Shown: piece after piece, positions 41,150 through 42,017 of the stretch
Layout: the number at the start of each line of letters is the position of its first letter
Numbering within the stretch: the first letter of the stretch is position 1
Assembly (NCBI GenBank): GCA_028343615.1
Contig: JAOLZA010000019.1
Coordinates: 1 to 42,017 of the forward strand
Direction of reading: 5' to 3'
Source of the DNA: Verrucomicrobiota bacterium
GTDB lineage: Bacteria; Verrucomicrobiota; Verrucomicrobiia; Limisphaerales; UBA1100
DNA: 42,017 bases
Notes under the pieces: model-generated
The model's input: only the letters and a program-made list of their open reading frames with translations
Told to the model about the DNA's origin: nothing
Database searches by the model: none
Position numbers and translations under genes: made by a program

Positions 41150-41348
41150 CTTGTTTGTTGCGTTCCTCGTGTGCAGTTTTCATAAGCTGCAATAAATGGA
41201 TGAGCGCTTGTTCGTAAGTGTGGTCACCTTTCGCGGTAAGTTGATGGGCACGCTTGTCGAGTTGAGTGGCCATCGGGGGAGCTTTGGCGGTAGGCACGCC
41301 GAGTTGTTGTAGCGCTTGTTCGAGAGTGGCTTGTTCGGCGTCGGTCAT
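41142..41348 (-). CDS. 68-residue helical protein, unknown
   Basis: A small gene supported by its context: its ATG overlaps the stop of the isomerase gene by four bases and its stop overlaps the Nudix start by eight. The protein is helical and charged (TDAEQATLEQALQQLGV, THYEQ-like and LLQLMKTAHEERNKQGD segments), without membrane or metal motifs. I do not recognise a family. Translational coupling on both sides argues that it is real. The longer frame upstream only shadows the isomerase gene. Confidence 0.65.
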   Translation of the reverse strand: MTDAEQATLEQALQQLGVPTAKAPPMATQLDKRAHQLTAKGDHTYEQALIHLLQLMKTAHEERNKQGD

Positions 41349-41872
41349 TCCACACCTGCGTCTTCGCGCGACACGATGGTGATGGACATCACGTCCTGCC
41401 GTTCTTCGGGGCGGCTGCCTTCGCCACCACCGCCACACGGTACATCGCCGAGCGTTTCGAGCACGTCCATGCCTTTGATAACCTCGCCGAAGCACGTGTA
41501 TTCGCCATCCAAAAAACTGGCGGCCTTGAGGCAGATAAAAAACTGGCTGCCGGCGGAATTGGGATCGCTGGAACGCGCCATCGAAATGACGCCCTTCACG
41601 TGCGGACGATCGCTAAATTCAGCATCAATTTTGTAGCCCGGATTGCCCGTGCCCCAGTCGTCTTCCAGCGCGGGATCCTTGGTGTTCGGATCGCCGCCCT
41701 GAATCATAAAGCCCTTCACGATGCGGTGGAAACAGGTGCCGTCATAAAACGATTTGTTGGCGAGTTTCTTAAAATTCGCCACCGTGCCCGGTGCTACATC
41801 GTCCCAAAGTTCCACCACCATTTCACCCTGACCAGTGCTGATCACTGCTACTTCATCAATTGAATCGTCCAT
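41345..41872 (-). CDS. Peptidyl-prolyl cis-trans isomerase, cyclophilin type
   Basis: Catalyses proline isomerisation in protein folding. 175 residues with the cyclophilin core FHRIVKGFMIQGGDP (catalytic Arg in FHR). SMARSSDPNSAGSQFFI and FLDGEYTCFGEVIKGMDVLE follow. A Gly-rich insert (DVPCGGGGEGSRPEE) lies near the C-terminus. There is no signal peptide from the ATG at 41872, so it is cytosolic. A longer start at 41953 is unlikely. It heads a three-gene minus-strand set with the 68-residue protein and the Nudix hydrolase. Confidence 0.94.
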   Translation of the reverse strand: MDDSIDEVAVISTGQGEMVVELWDDVAPGTVANFKKLANKSFYDGTCFHRIVKGFMIQGGDPNTKDPALEDDWGTGNPGYKIDAEFSDRPHVKGVISMARSSDPNSAGSQFFICLKAASFLDGEYTCFGEVIKGMDVLETLGDVPCGGGGEGSRPEERQDVMSITIVSREDAGVE

Positions 41873-41901
41873 AAGGCGCAACCTGCGGGGAGTCGACAGA
41901 T

Positions 41902-41928
41902 TTGTCACGCCAAAACACAAAATATAGA
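41902..41928 (+). promoter_or_regulatory. Possible promoter for the edge gene
   Basis: TTGTCA (5 of 6 to -35 consensus) at 41902-41907 and TATAGA (4 of 6 to -10) at 41923-41928. The spacer is only 15 bases, shorter than ideal. It points towards the partial gene starting at 41974. Confidence 0.28.
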
Positions 41929-41973
41929 AAAAAGGCTCGCCTCTCGCTGTCAATCCGCTTTGATGGGGCCGCT

Positions 41974-42017
41974 ATGCGTACCCCGTTTCTCAAACCATTG
42001 GGCACAGCCGTTTTGGC
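41974..42017 (+). CDS. Start of a further gene, cut by the window edge
   Basis: The ATG at 41974 opens a frame of 14 complete codons to the edge (MRTPFLKPLGTAVL). A positively charged start followed by hydrophobic residues looks like the beginning of a signal peptide. No function can be assigned. It is divergent from the isomerase gene. Confidence 0.35.
   Translation, partial: MRTPFLKPLGTAVL

Noticed and set aside
1-42017. CRISPR array, tRNA, rRNA, insertion sequence or prophage
   Set aside because: No regularly spaced repeats, no cloverleaf or rRNA-like stretch, and no transposase, integrase or phage structural gene was seen.

Overview
The window is a dense stretch of bacterial chromosome carrying about 40 protein genes. 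I see no tRNA, rRNA, CRISPR array, transposase or phage gene. The gene set suggests a Verrucomicrobiota bacterium, perhaps from the Pedosphaera/Limisphaerales side. The hints are a Tat-exported Gfo/Idh/MocA dehydrogenase, a DUF6941-type protein, a ferredoxin-dependent 2-oxoacid oxidoreductase of the KorAB type, a b558-type SdhC, and short interspersed hairpin repeats ending in CCCTAC. This assignment is inference, since no marker such as 16S rRNA is present.

Layout. (1) 1-3400: a heat-shock pair, hsp20 and clpB. Hsp20 sits behind a sigma-54-like promoter, and clpB behind a long imperfect inverted repeat. (2) 3487-6952: sdhC-sdhA-sdhB (succinate dehydrogenase) with overlapping stops and starts. 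(3) 7017-8647: an exported oxidoreductase and a small membrane protein. (4) 8661-23037: an almost gapless minus-strand directon, transcribed from a pseudouridine synthase through an SH3-repeat envelope protein, folD, several membrane/envelope unknowns, a TPR-LysM lipoprotein, an ABC exporter (ATPase plus a 975-residue permease), two coiled-coil tail-anchored proteins and ogt, to ileS. (5) 23038-26573: a 0.5 kb regulatory gap with a second sigma-54-like promoter, then cstA, nadD and rsfS. (6) 26580-28152: two minus-strand membrane proteins. (7) 28575-36768: ftsK, a cyclic-nucleotide-binding protein, an RNase Z-like hydrolase on the opposite strand, a rodZ-like gene, rimO, pgsA and pgpA. (8) 36897-39616: korA-korB on the minus strand. 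(9) 39870-42017: a TPR protein, a coiled-coil protein, and a minus-strand trio (peptidyl-prolyl isomerase, a 68-residue unknown, Nudix hydrolase). The start of one more gene lies at the right edge.

The most unusual object is the ftsK gene at 28575-31667. It encodes a DNA translocase with four membrane segments, a predicted coiled coil, and then a complete class III adenylyl cyclase catalytic domain spliced in before the ordinary FtsK motor and gamma domain. All six canonical catalytic residues of a homodimeric adenylyl cyclase can be located. The next gene (31722-32432) encodes a GYF_2-like domain followed by a cyclic-nucleotide-binding domain with an intact phosphate-binding cassette and no DNA-binding domain. 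Together they look like a cAMP source built into the chromosome-segregation/division pump, plus a nearby non-transcriptional cAMP receptor. The pair lies in a neighbourhood (ftsK, rodZ-like, rimO, pgsA) common in other bacteria.

Other points worth a second look are the two sigma-54-like promoters (hsp20, cstA), a degenerate KMSKS loop in IleS, a duplicated ABC permease with a large soluble insert, two interspersed repeat families confined to the gaps, and a palindrome that carries the stop codons of two convergent genes.
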